From assembly GCA_002118135.1 (NCBI GenBank), contig BDIU01000074.1:62001-126000 (forward strand): DNA of 64,000 bases, written 5' to 3'. A program made the translations under genes and the position numbers. The notes under the pieces were generated by a model that had not been told where the DNA came from, searched no databases, and saw nothing but the letters and a program-made list of their open reading frames with translations. Below, one piece after another: positions 26,001 through 36,200 of this stretch (position 1 is its first letter; every line of letters starts with the position of its first letter). This DNA is from Trebouxia sp. TZW2008. Its lineage: Eukaryota > Chlorophyta > Trebouxiophyceae > Trebouxiales > Trebouxiaceae.

Positions 26001-26642
26001 TGCTGAAGTGTGCTGATATTGGACACTTGGCAGCGGCCCCTCGCACACACAAGAGATGGGCTTTCCAGCTAGAAGAAGAGTTCTTCAGGCAGGGAGACAA
26101 GGAGAGGGCGTGTGGTTTGCCTGTCTCGCCCCTTATGGACCGCTCTTCTAAAGGAGGCATGACTCGCTCTCAGGTAATGCTTTGAGCAGACTCATGCACC
26201 TGTGCCTTAAAAGTCAATCATATGTCTCACTGAGACCCCAAAATTCTTTTGCTTGTTTGCGCCTCATGCAGGTCAAGCATTCCTGACATGTAAGGCTTGA
26301 TGAGGGAAGGAAAGAGAGTAATCTTACATGCTTTGGTCTGCCAACAAGGCTGATGGCGTGTGTGTACTGAACAGCACATATGTGATGTCAGCTGGGACAA
26401 GGCGTGTTCATGCTATTATGTTTGATAGGACATAGCAAGCAGTCCTGCTGGACTCAGTGGGGACGTTTTTGTAAGCTTAATCTGTGCTGCAGATGGGTTT
26501 CTTCAGCATTGTGGGAATTCCCCTTTTCAAGGCAATGGCGGAGATATTTGAAGATGCGCAGCCAATGCTGGATGGTGTTCTGGCCAACTATCATCACTGG
26601 GAAGCTGCCACTCCAGATGCAGAGTTGCCAGCTGTGAAATGA
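17037..26642 (+). CDS. PDE-B: PAS-domain cyclic-nucleotide phosphodiesterase
   Basis: Sixteen exons give an exact 827-codon frame (826 aa): 17037-17176, 17244-17406, 17521-17628, 17829-18033, 18304-18369, 18795-18943, 19342-19445, 19958-20144, 21418-21570, 21954-22142, 22950-23146, 23524-23794, 24150-24263, 25060-25167, 25997-26173 and 26493-26642. The start is ATG 17037 (MAGLSPSTPITSR). Two PAS regions cover about residues 33-137 (VRVLFANEELVRQFG) and 175-310 (HTFLFDSEGTMLTANK; PAC strand AVLIKRYNISQQK). A coiled coil covers about 295-350. The class I phosphodiesterase HD domain covers about 489-826, with NPYHN-S-IH, H594-D595 in HDHEHGGLNNDF, D725 in KCADIGH, and LEEEFFRQGD. The signature's third position is His where a hydrophobic residue is usual. 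Predicted role is hydrolysis of cAMP/cGMP, gated by the PAS sensors. Introns 1 and 10 start with GC. Inverted paralogue of the gene at 9505-16566. Confidence 0.92.
19805..19844 (+). repeat. 5' fragment copy of PDE-B exon 8
   Basis: The acceptor and first 35 bases of exon 8 (starting 19958) recur at 19809, 149 bp upstream, with one mismatch (GCAGAATCAGGAGCTGGAGC, then AGGATTCAGTGGCCA). The copy breaks off into unrelated sequence and cannot code on its own. Confidence 0.85.
20700..20830 (+). repeat. AGCAC-type simple repeat in a PDE-B intron
   Basis: Imperfect CACAG/AGCAC pentamers are spread over about 120 bases, with a run of four CACAG units near 20790. A related ATAGC array lies in a later intron of the same gene. 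Confidence 0.7.
21080..21400 (+). repeat. two decayed copies of PDE-B exon 9 in the upstream intron
   Basis: Near-full copies of the exon at 21418-21570 start at about 21091 and at 21258, roughly 160 bp apart, each after a GCAG acceptor. Both keep blocks such as ATCTGTA and GAGTCAGACA but carry frameshifting indels. The first has extra bases after CAGACTGCA, and the second has lost bases in the LRQPVG region. Confidence 0.88.
21785..21880 (+). repeat. 5' copy of PDE-B exon 10
   Basis: About 170 bp upstream of exon 10 (21954) a diverged copy reads NNVTAPLCTNRLFIRGPVCV, against GNVTVPRGADPLVIQGPVCM in the real exon. The acceptor has decayed from TGCAGG to TGCAAC. The reading frame of the copy is still open. 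Confidence 0.8.
22318..22377 (+). repeat. 3' copy of PDE-B exon 10 with a canonical donor
   Basis: About 230 bp downstream of exon 10 its last 50 bases recur (GGTCCTGCTAATGTCACG, then GAGCGCCGCCTCAAG). The copy is followed by a GTCAGA donor, while the real exon has GCAAGA. One extra C shifts the frame inside the copy. Confidence 0.85.
22571..22900 (+). repeat. two decayed copies of PDE-B exon 11
   Basis: Copies of the first catalytic-domain exon (22950-23146) start at about 22575 (AESNWQFDIFWSAQATPGIS, then stops) and about 22783 (a WQFHILGFAEATP-like reading after a frameshift, then a stop). Both follow an AG acceptor. Spacing is about 208 and 167 bp. Confidence 0.88.
25232..25430 (+). repeat. 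two 3' copies of PDE-B exon 14
   Basis: Downstream of exon 14 (donor at 25168) its end recurs twice at 126-128 bp spacing, as IDWEQIQPEDKTLIDQ ending at 25295 and TDWEQIQPEGKTLIDQ ending at 25421. Both frames stay open. In both copies the donor GT has become GC (GCATGC, GCACGC). The intron sequence after the donor is copied as well. Confidence 0.9.
25745..25803 (+). repeat. (ATAGC)n microsatellite
   Basis: About eleven near-perfect ATAGC units in the intron before PDE-B exon 15, preceded by degenerate units (AGCATAGCACAGCAAGGCG) from about 25710. Confidence 0.95.
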
Positions 26643-27336
26643 CAGTGTGTACAAAGCTCAGATTTTGTTTCGGGTAGCGTCTTTTCTGTTTGTGCCATTT
26701 TATTGTTCTGATTCTGGTCGAGACTGTGCCTCAGCTTACACAAACGAGGGTCAATAGATTGGGCATATGCAGCTGCACGGACATGACTGCCATCCTGACT
26801 ACGGGTTGCAGCTGCATAGTCTTTGGGCCAAACCATCTGTTCACAGCGGGTGTATGGTTTATGTGAACGCTCAGCCTATAGATAACAGTTGACTCACATA
26901 GCTCTTCAATTTTGTTGTTGGCTGCTTGTCACGTTACAATGTTACAAGTGCATGGCTTATGCAGCAGATATGTGGGCGCTGCAAGCCATTCAACACCCCT
27001 TGAGCGATCTGCGCAAATGCTGCACGAGCCTTGCACCAAAACTAAAATGCTCTCATCCACGACTTGCTCACATGATTGAGTCGCTTCCAAATTCAAACTC
27101 GCAGCACTGCAAAGTTTGGTCGTTGCCTTTGCAGCCAATGTGACTTGTTTGCGCGTCGGCAGGATTTGCGTGCGCTGTGCCATCACAATTTTTGTCAATC
27201 ACGATGATTCCGACACGCTCGTTTCATATGAACAAGTAACACAGTGCTCGTGCAACCTGATCCATTGGCAACGCAAAGTTCTCCCACTGAGGAGCCAGCA
27301 TGAAGCGTTTGCCACACCAGACCTTGTGCGTTGAGC
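26643..27336. other. intergenic between PDE-B and PIG-C
   Basis: About 690 bases between two co-oriented genes. Should hold the 3' UTR of PDE-B and the promoter of the next gene. No feature recognised. Confidence 0.5.
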
Positions 27337-29475
27337 ATGAGTAAATCTCCAGGCCGCGTTCTGCACTTGACCGCGGATGCTTCAAGCTCGTCGGGAACCC
27401 GTGTCAAATACACACGGCAGCTATGGCTGGAGCAGCCCTTCCCTGACAACTACACAGATGAAAGCTTCTTGCGCTCACTCAGAGTCAGCATGCGCTCACG
27501 AACCAGAAGCTATTGGCAAGTTGTGCGAGACTCGTCAGCCATCACACAGCAGGTAGACACAGTGGCCCTGGTTGCCGCTGTGTCTGTATATCTGTACAAG
27601 GCAAGCAGCTTCGTTTGCCGCAGCTATGCTCTTTTCTGCATGCATGAAGCACCTCTGTTGATGCATCTTTGCTGTCTGCCAATTGCAGCTCTATTTGCTG
27701 CAGCTGTAATTCTTGCTGCAAACACAAAAAGGTTTCACTGTTAAGTTCTCATTCGCAGCTTCGTTTGCTGCAATTGTGCTCTGTATTGCAAGCAGCAAGC
27801 TGCATCATTGCTCACCACTTGAATGAGAAAATCCTATCTGCAGGGCTGGATGTCGCCCATGCCACTACTGGTGACTGTGCTTGTTCCCATCATCTTAGCA
27901 GGCATGTACTGCTTGGCAGCTGGTCAGCAAAGCCATAGACAGCATGCTAGACGTGCCTTTCGCCAAGTGGCACTGTTGATAGCTGGTGTCTATTTGATGT
28001 CGCCCCTGTTGCAGACACTTACAAGATCAGTGAGCAGGTAAGCAGACATTATCATCCACAACACAGACTTGTATGTTGCTGTTTGTGCATGTACGATGTC
28101 GTCAGATGCTCAACTAAACAGGATCACAGGGCTGCGTTGTAGATTGCTGACTGTCTTTGTGCTGTCTCAAGTTATCTGCCCTTACAAGCACCACTGCATT
28201 CACAGCACACTCATCTACCATAACAAAAAACAGCAAAAAGCTGTTGTGTCCGAGCCGTGACTCCATTGTGGCCCTTGTACGTGGGTTATTCATGATGTAT
28301 CTGTACCTGCATGGATACAAATTTATGGATCAAGTCACAAACGCCTTATCTTGAGTAGCCTTTTGGCAAAACATGTGTGCAGTGATTCCATTGTGGCCCA
28401 TTTGCTGCTGATGCACCTCTACCTCCATGATTATGCAAAGCAAATGGATTGTTTCCCTTTGAAGAGGGACAGCAAGGGCCTATTGTGTCTGTGCAGTGGC
28501 TCCATTGTTGCCTGATCTGTGGCTTGCTGCTGATGCACCTATAAATCCAATTTTGCAGAGCAAATGAGGTCTTGTTCTCAGGAAATTGTGTCTGTGCAGT
28601 GACTCCATTGTAGCTTTGGTCTGTGGCTTGCTGGTGATGCACCTCTACCTCCATGACTACGCCTTTGTGGACCAAGTCACAGACACCCTGACAGGCAGCA
28701 TGTCCCTCACGGCTGCCACCTTTGCATCTGTTCTGATTGCAAGCCAATTGAAGAACCAGATGCAGGTCTTTGCTCAGGTGATTGCTTCTCTTCAGTGTGT
28801 CATTTGCCTTCCATGCATGAGTTACCTATAATGCAGCAATGCATCTGACTGCAAGCCAGGCGCAGGTGTTTGCCCAGGTCAGTATTTGGCTTCAATACAT
28901 CAGCTGCCTTCAGTGCATGTGTTGTCTTCAATGCATCGATTGCTTACAATACATCTCGTTGAGTTTTAAGCCTGTTGAACAGCCAGAATCAGGTCTTTGC
29001 TGAGGTGATTATTTGCCTGCAATGCATCAGCTGCCTCTGATGCATCTGTTTTGATTGCAAGCAAGCCGAGAGGCAGACCAGAGTGGCTACAAATGGTGCA
29101 TAACTGTGCAGGGCTGCTTGAGTCATGCATGTCCTTTCTGGTTGTCAAATGCTCACGGTTAACTGTCTGCAGGTGCTGTTTTCTCTGGAGCTGCATCTCT
29201 TGTCACCATACGCTCGGCGGTACATCAAGACAGCATCTGTCACAGCAGATCAGATCCTGTCAATTGCCATGCATGTTGCTGTTTTCACGCTCCTTATGCT
29301 CTTGTCAGCCTGCGTTGCTTCTGTGTATGCCTTGCTGCTCTATTTCCTCACTTTTATTTGCCCTCTATGTTTGATGCGTGTGCAAAAGTATAAGGCTCAA
29401 ATCAACGGTCCCTGGGATGAAGCTGTGCCTTCAATCCAGTTGAAAAAGCTCACAAGGCCATGCAAGGCAGCATGA
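27337..29475 (+). CDS. PIGC: PIG-C / GPI2, subunit of GPI N-acetylglucosaminyltransferase
   Basis: Four exons (27337-27600, 27844-28037, 28600-28777, 29173-29475) join to 313 codons (312 aa), close to the usual size of about 300. The start is ATG 27337; a TTG two codons earlier is not used. Family hallmarks are FPDNYTDESFL and SYWQVV near the N-terminus, SPLLQTLTRSVS in the middle, FVDQVTDTLTGSMSLTAAT in exon 3, and FICPLCLMRVQKYK...GPWDEAV at the C-terminus. Several hydrophobic segments fit a polytopic ER membrane protein. PIG-C is a non-catalytic subunit of the complex that adds GlcNAc to phosphatidylinositol, the first step of GPI-anchor synthesis. Intron 1 has a GC donor (GCAAGC). Exon 3 is flanked by decayed copies on both sides. 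Confidence 0.93.
28245..28560 (+). repeat. three 5' copies of PIG-C exon 3
   Basis: The exon 3 start (S-DSIVALVCGLLVMHLYLHD) recurs at about 28250 (DSIVALVRGLFMMYLYLHGY), 28380 (SDSIVA, internal deletion, then LLLMHLYLHDYA) and 28493 (frameshifted, reading LLLMHL before a stop). Spacing is 110-130 bp. Each copy carries the GTGTC(CG)TGCAG-like acceptor region. Confidence 0.92.
28845..29015 (+). repeat. two 3' copies of PIG-C exon 3
   Basis: Downstream of the exon 3 donor (28778) the exon end recurs at about 28848-28877 (CAAGCCAGGCGCAGGTGTTT, then GCCCAGGTCAG) and 28978-29005 (CAGAATCAGGTCTTTG,C,TGAGGTGATT). Each is followed by the same intron sequence, including ATTTG and AATGCATCAGCTGCC-type blocks. 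Confidence 0.85.
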
Positions 29476-30292
29476 GAGTGAGTTTTGATGAGCAGACAGG
29501 ATGTCATGCTGCTGCACTCATTGTCAAAGCAATTCTAGTCAGAAATTTTGTGTTTTAAGCTTATTAAACTTGGTGCAGACTAGTGTACAGTCGCTGCCTA
29601 GAGTCAGTATGTGTGTTTAGTAGTGTGTTGACATGTATGAAAGCATTGAGACTGCAGCAGGATTGTGCTAAGCTCAGTACTGGTGACATGACACGATCAC
29701 AATGGATTACATGCATGCAGTCGCTCCATTGTTTGTCGCACTTTTAACATGAGGTTCTCCATATTCAGAACAATGACTGCATCAGCGTAGACTTGTTAGT
29801 TACAAGCTCAAGTGTACAGGGGTTGTTGCTTGTGCGGAGTGCAACCCAACTGAGTCAATGCCTTCCCGTACTGTATCGGATGTCACAGAATTTTGCAATG
29901 ATCAGCACGTCCACTCTATTCTGGACTTTGTTTGGGGCCTATTATTTCAACCCATGGCTCAGTGTTGCATCAGCCTTGCTGCTGATTGACACTTTGACGG
30001 AGTGATTGCATGCACATTCTTCTCGCAGCAGCTTGTGATCTCACATGCAATCACATGATGGCCACCCCTCTGTGAAGCTGATGCTGAGCTTGTATGGTAC
30101 ATTGTGGTCTTAACAACAGTGATACACCACAGAAAGTTTGGCCGGATGAAGCAACAAGGACGCACATCATCACTGGCTGTATCTACGGAATATGTCAATA
30201 AGCGTCAATATGTCATGGGAGACAAGTGATACATTTGATCGCTGAGCATTCAGACTGCAATAGGTGTTGCAGACTGCTAAAAGCCAGTTCAT
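29476..30292. other. intergenic, convergent 3' flanks
   Basis: About 800 bases between PIG-C and the convergent FHA-TPR gene. A 60-70 codon hydrophobic frame at 29800-30005 has no ATG and no recognisable motif, so it is not called as a gene. Confidence 0.5.
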
Positions 30293-33200
30293 TCATTGAC
30301 TACTCTCATTGACTTCTACATCTAATCTGCTTTTCAGCAAGCTTGGCATACTGCGTGGGTTTTGCTGCCTCACTTGATCAGAACTACCAGATGCCTGATT
30401 CTGTTTCTGTCTAGAAGCCTGTTTTGACCTAGACCATGATTTGTTAGGCTCTGGTGGCCCGCTACCCTGAATTTGCAGTTGTTGAGGGTCTTGTTTTGAC
30501 CAAGTCTCTTGTCTGTCAGCATTCAGTGGGCCTGGACCCTGACTTTGTGTTTGTTGAGAAGCCTCCTGTGGATTATTCCCTAGATTCTTGGGACTTTTGG
30601 GACCCCGTTTTCTGCGGAGCATCCTGCGACTTTTGTTGAGTGACTGTGTTGTCTTTGGTGGGCTCAGCGGAATACCCTGTGCTTCAGCTCGCAGCTTCTT
30701 TGCCATCTCCTGAAGACAAAATGAAGATGGCAGGTCAGGCCTTGCAACATACAACATACTCAATGGTCTGAACAACAACAACAATAATGACAACAGACAC
30801 AATACCAATAACAATGATAAGAGGAAGATAAATCAAAGCAGTAGTGACATGAATAAGAGCCAACTGTTGCTAACACACTGAGCTGGCAGCAAACCATGAT
30901 ATGCTTCCAGATTGAGTCGAACTGGGATTTCATCTAAAACGTTGAACCATGAACCAACTCAGTCTGCAGCAATTCAATTGCGCATAGTTTCATCAGGCTC
31001 GATGTGTGATGTCGACGCGATGGGGTCAGCAATCAGAGATCAAGCAGAACACAATGATTTGCCAATGCGTGGGGAGCCGCATCATTGAAGCGATGGCTGA
31101 ACATGAAAGCATGCAGTGGGTACAACTACTGATGTCACAGAATCATATGCAACATGCATCAGCAAGGGCAGCAAAGGCTTGCCAGAAAGGCAGAAGTCGG
31201 CTTTCAAGAGACTGTGAGGCGTAGTTGGCATTGTCACAGAGATGAATACATCTTGGACTGGCAGCCACAACTTCACAGCAACTATGAAGCCCAGTTGAAA
31301 GCAACTGAGAAGCAACCCAATTATGCATTGAGCTCATGAATTGTGCATTGTGCTTGTGATGTGTGCTCAAAAGGAAATACATGTGCATCGGCAGATGCAA
31401 CAAACCTGCTTCTGCTTGTCCTCATAAGGGCCTATCTTGTGCAGCAAGTTCTTCTTCTCATGGAAAGCCATGTCAGACCACCTGACAGCTGCTTCAAGCT
31501 TGCCCATCTTCTTCAGCAGCACAGATTTCTCTGTCAATGCTGGCGTGTGCTTGGCGTTGAGGCTCAGAGCCTTGTCGATGTACTGCATCGCTGTTTCCAA
31601 GTTGCCGCACAAGCGCTCAAGGCAGCCAAGAGCACCTGCAGTGGTGATGCAGTAACGTTAAGGAGACTGCTTTTACATGTAGGACTGTAACAACAGCTTG
31701 AGAGCTGTGTTCTAGATGTTTGGACTGTTGAGGCTCAGAATATTGTTGACATACTGCATCGCTACTTCCAAGTTGCCGCACAAGCGCTCAAGGCAGCCGA
31801 GAGCATCTGCAGTGATGATGCAACAATGTTGAGATGCCAGCTGTTGCACAGCAAATGGCAATGCAACAACAGCTTGAAGGCTGCTTTCTTGCGTTGTGTA
31901 TTACATGGTGCAGGGATGAACATTGTAACATGCGTCTATGGTGCATGTCATGGCTGTGGCAAGCAAGCTGTGAAAGTGCAAAAGCATGGTGTGTCCTGGC
32001 AGTCAAGCTCCTTGCATCTGTCAGAGGGAAGCGGACATCGTCCCAAGTTCAATGCTAGACAGTGCCACGGTCACAAACAAGGGCCACAAAAGTGTGTGAA
32101 AACATCAGTGTCAGATGTAGTCGCCAGTCACATGCTGCAAACTCAGTGGAAAAAATTGACAAAACAAAACACATCCCACGCAGAAACATTTATTGTCAAC
32201 ACATGCTTACAGTCATACAGATTGTGGACTTGCTAGTGAGAACATTCACAGGGTCGAGCGAAAAGGGTTTCACATACAGCTCCTGGGTTTTGTTGCCATT
32301 GCCTTGCCCCTTCTTCAGATCAAATGTAAGACCCAGTCACATGGCATGAGTCAACGGAACTCAGAGCCAAGAAAGAATTATGTGCCAGCACAAAATGATT
32401 TATGTAATCATGCCCACAGTCTTGAGACTTGTGGACTCACTGTAAGTAAGAACGTTCACAGGGTCAAGTGAAAGTGCCTTCAGGTACAGCTCCCTGGACT
32501 TGTTGCCATTGCCGGCCTCCTTCTCCAGATTGGCAGCAGCATGCCAGCAGGGCACTGAGCGGGGCTGTAGCTCACAAGCCCTGCTCATCATCTGCCTGGC
32601 TAAAGCCGAGTTGCCTTGAGATGCCTCAAACAGTGCCCAGGCCTGCAATGCGCATCTGGGTGTCAGTTTCTGGTGCATGCACACCCCCTCAGGTTGCAAG
32701 GAGGGCACTAAGCGGGGCTTGCAAGGAGGGCACTGAGCAGGGCTGTAGCTCACAAGCCCTGCCCATCATGCGCCAGGCTAAAGCTGAGTTGCCCTGAGAC
32801 GCCTCCAACAGCGCCCAGGCCTGCGATGTGCGTCTTGTGTGTCAGATACATTCACCCATGTCACCAAGCACTACTTTCAGTTCAATGTCTAATGCATATA
32901 CAGTAGATGTAGTTTCGTGTACAGTACATGCAGTTCCAAAGAGCTCTCCCGTGTAAGCGCATAATTTCGGGTTGCAACACGCCTCGAAGATTGGGCTTCC
33001 ATGCATGTATTCAAAACCAGTTAGTCTTGCTAGCTCACAACTGCTTGACTCCATGATTGCCTTATTTGAGGGTTGCCAGTATGCTAGAGCAAGACTGGCG
33101 GCTTTGATGAAGGGACTGTAGAGCGCAGTGCATTGATGTTGACATGCTCTGAGCAATGACGTGGTGTATTGTTGTGATCAAAGTTGCCAGGCATGTGTGC

Positions 33201-36200
33201 GTGAGGTTCAATCACTCAGCACATGCTTGTCAGCAGACGTTTGCAATCCAGCTTTGGTCCCAGTGCTTGTATGCCTTAGGCATGCAGCGGACTCTGAAAA
33301 GCAAACTGCTTTGGTTTGGGCCCGTGCCATGCAGTAACCCAGTGGCAAGAGATACTTACATGCATGACCTGAACATTATCAGGCTCTAAACCTTGGCCCT
33401 CACTGTACAGCCTCCGCGCCTCGTGGACATCGCCTGCTTCCGCTTCAAAGCGTCCCAAGGTCTGGTAACCCGTCACAAACTTGGGATTGGCCTCGAGAGC
33501 GGCCGTGAGGTGCTCTCGCGCCAGAGTTGTGTTTCCGGCCGCCCACTCCACGGTGCCGAGCATCGACAGGCCGCGGAAGTTTGTGGGATCAAACTGCAGC
33601 AATGCATGCAGCAGCTCCCGCGCCTGCAGTCAACCGACCACAGTTGAGACAACGCAAGAATTGAATTGATTCTGTGGCCTGGTATGTCGTCAAGTTGGAC
33701 GAACATAATGGAATAGCTGCAAAATAATATGTTGCAGCGATATCTGCAGCACTAAACGTGCTGCTTCAGCTAGCATCTCAGAACCCCGCAAAACTCATAT
33801 TCAGTGAAGAAGAGTCTGTGAATGGTCATGCGCAAGCACTCTACTGAGGGTGCGACCTGCTTGCTCATTCAAATTCCCTGGCAGGTAACATGCCCACGCA
33901 TGCGCTTGCAGCTGTGTAAGACACCATCTATAGGGACAGCAGAGGTGATGATAATTATGAGATGCTGTAGTTCTTGTGCTCAAAATGAGCTCACACAGAC
34001 AGGCAGCTGCAGTGTGATGCATCACCTGATGAATGTTATTGCTCTTGTACTCTAGATGCGCCCACTTGAACAGCAGCTTGATGGGGTGCTGCATCTGGTC
34101 ATCTGGCAAAGGCGGGTTTTTGGGCAAGGCCTCCAGCGCTCTCCGATACAATCGGCGAGCTGAAGTCTCATTCCTGCAGGCAGCCACAGCTTAGCATTCT
34201 TTTGGTCAGTGATAGCACCCATACATCAGTGATGAGTGATCCACCACATATCAGCATCCGCTGGCAATAAAGGTAATGAAACTCAGTGCCAAATTTGACT
34301 GGCATTCGAGAAGGTTTGGCTGTGTGAGCCTGGCCATGACAGAGGCGGATTTTCAGTTTGGCCTCCAGCACTCTCTGATACAATCGGTGTGATCAAGTCT
34401 CATACCTGTTGGCAGCTACAAGTCAGCATGAATGGAATGCTACAGGTGTGAAGTTCAAGGGTGCTTTGATCATGAGTTTGGCCATCGGCTTGGCAGCCAA
34501 AGCTGACTGACACTGAAGCAACATTGGCATAGCTTTGTAGGTACACAGAGGGCGTAACAAGTGAAGGCCTGCCCCTGCACAAAGAGGATGTGTGAGAGTG
34601 GCCTGCCAGAAGTACTGCTGGTTCAGCACAGCTCTGAGCCTTTGTTATCTAAAAGTTCCAAAAGAAATCAAACGGCTGCTGATACACTCTCTTTGACGAC
34701 GACTCATAGATGCTTTCTTCGAGGCAAGCTCGCTAGTGCTGCCTGCTTTGTTTGCTGAAATGACATGCTTTCAGAGCCACATTGCAAGCTAATATATGCC
34801 TCGCAGACCTTGTGCATCATGAACGGCTTGTAATATGCTGTTGCTGTGTAGGTTTCTGGGCTTGATGCCTCAGTACAACGATAACTACAAGCTTATCTCA
34901 ACATGTCGTTGATCTTGTACTACATGCACGCAATTTCTGCATTACTGTGACATGAATGTACCATAACATCAGGTACATATGGTTGTATGTACGAAACGAT
35001 GACAAAGATTAGCCTGGGCTGTATGGGCCTTACTTGGTGTCAAACTCCATTTGCGCCCAGCTGGACATCACCCTGATGAACGAAACAACAGCCTCGACCA
35101 ATTGGTTGTACTGCTGGCTAGCCTCTTCCTCATCATCACTGAAGCTGGCGTTCTCATCCAGCTTCTGTTGAATCACCTCAGCTGCGGCTCGGTAGTAGCA
35201 GCGCGCTGCAGAAATGGAGCCCCTTGGAAACCTGCGCCTGGCTATCTCCCGCTCAATGTATGCTAGCTGCATGGACAGCGTCTACATTTCAGCATCATGT
35301 AGCGCAAAAGGCGTCTGTCAAGAGCAAGGTAGTAGCAGGCGCTGCAGGTATAGAGCACACTGGGAATCTGCGCCTGGCTACCTCCTGCTTGATGTAGGCT
35401 AACTACACCAACATGTTTTGGATCAAATGCCATGTTTTGCACTCGCCAAGATGCCTGTCATGTGTCAACTAGATATGCAAAAACGATCAGCTGATATGGC
35501 GCTAACACTGTGTTTGCGTTGCCTGTGAAGATAGTCCAGCATCATGAGTCTTGAGGCAATAGATCCTGCAACAGTTTCGAGCCCAAGGTGCTGTTGCAAT
35601 GCCTGTGGACCTGGTGACTGGTAACAATGCATCCAGGCATCGTCATAATTCACAGACAGTGCAGATTGACACTTCACTAAATATTGACTGGTCTTTTTTG
35701 ACTCTATGATCATTGAGTTACGATTTGCAGTTGATGTCAAGTGCTATTGGATTATTATTGTTGTTTTGCAAAAGAGTAAGAATCACTTCATTTGTTGTTT
35801 GACGATGAGCAATCATGACATGCAATGATGACATGGGGCTAGAGGCATATTGCTGCTCACCTGCCCCCAGCCCTCTTCATTGAACGCCTCCTGGTACACC
35901 AAATGAGTGGCCAGCAAAGTCCTGGCCTGCGCCAACTCCTGCTTTCTGGCAAGCACACGGACTTGGGCAGCCACGATGGAGGAGGCTCGGGGCACAGTGT
36001 CAGTGCCGACGTACTCCTGAGCATAATGCACTGCATTGGCCAAGGCCGACTGCTGGCGTTCCGGCAAGAGGATCGGCATGAACATGAAGGCTGCGTCGTG
36101 TTCGCCGAAGGAGATGACGTCGCCTAGGTAGCACTCGATGTCGGTCATTCGGTCCACGCGAGATCTGTTGATGTAGGTGTTGCCGTTGGGCTTCAGGGAT

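Noticed and set aside
29793..30005. Hydrophobic 70-codon frame after PIG-C
   Set aside because: No ATG start, no splice context and no motif; likely chance in intergenic DNA.
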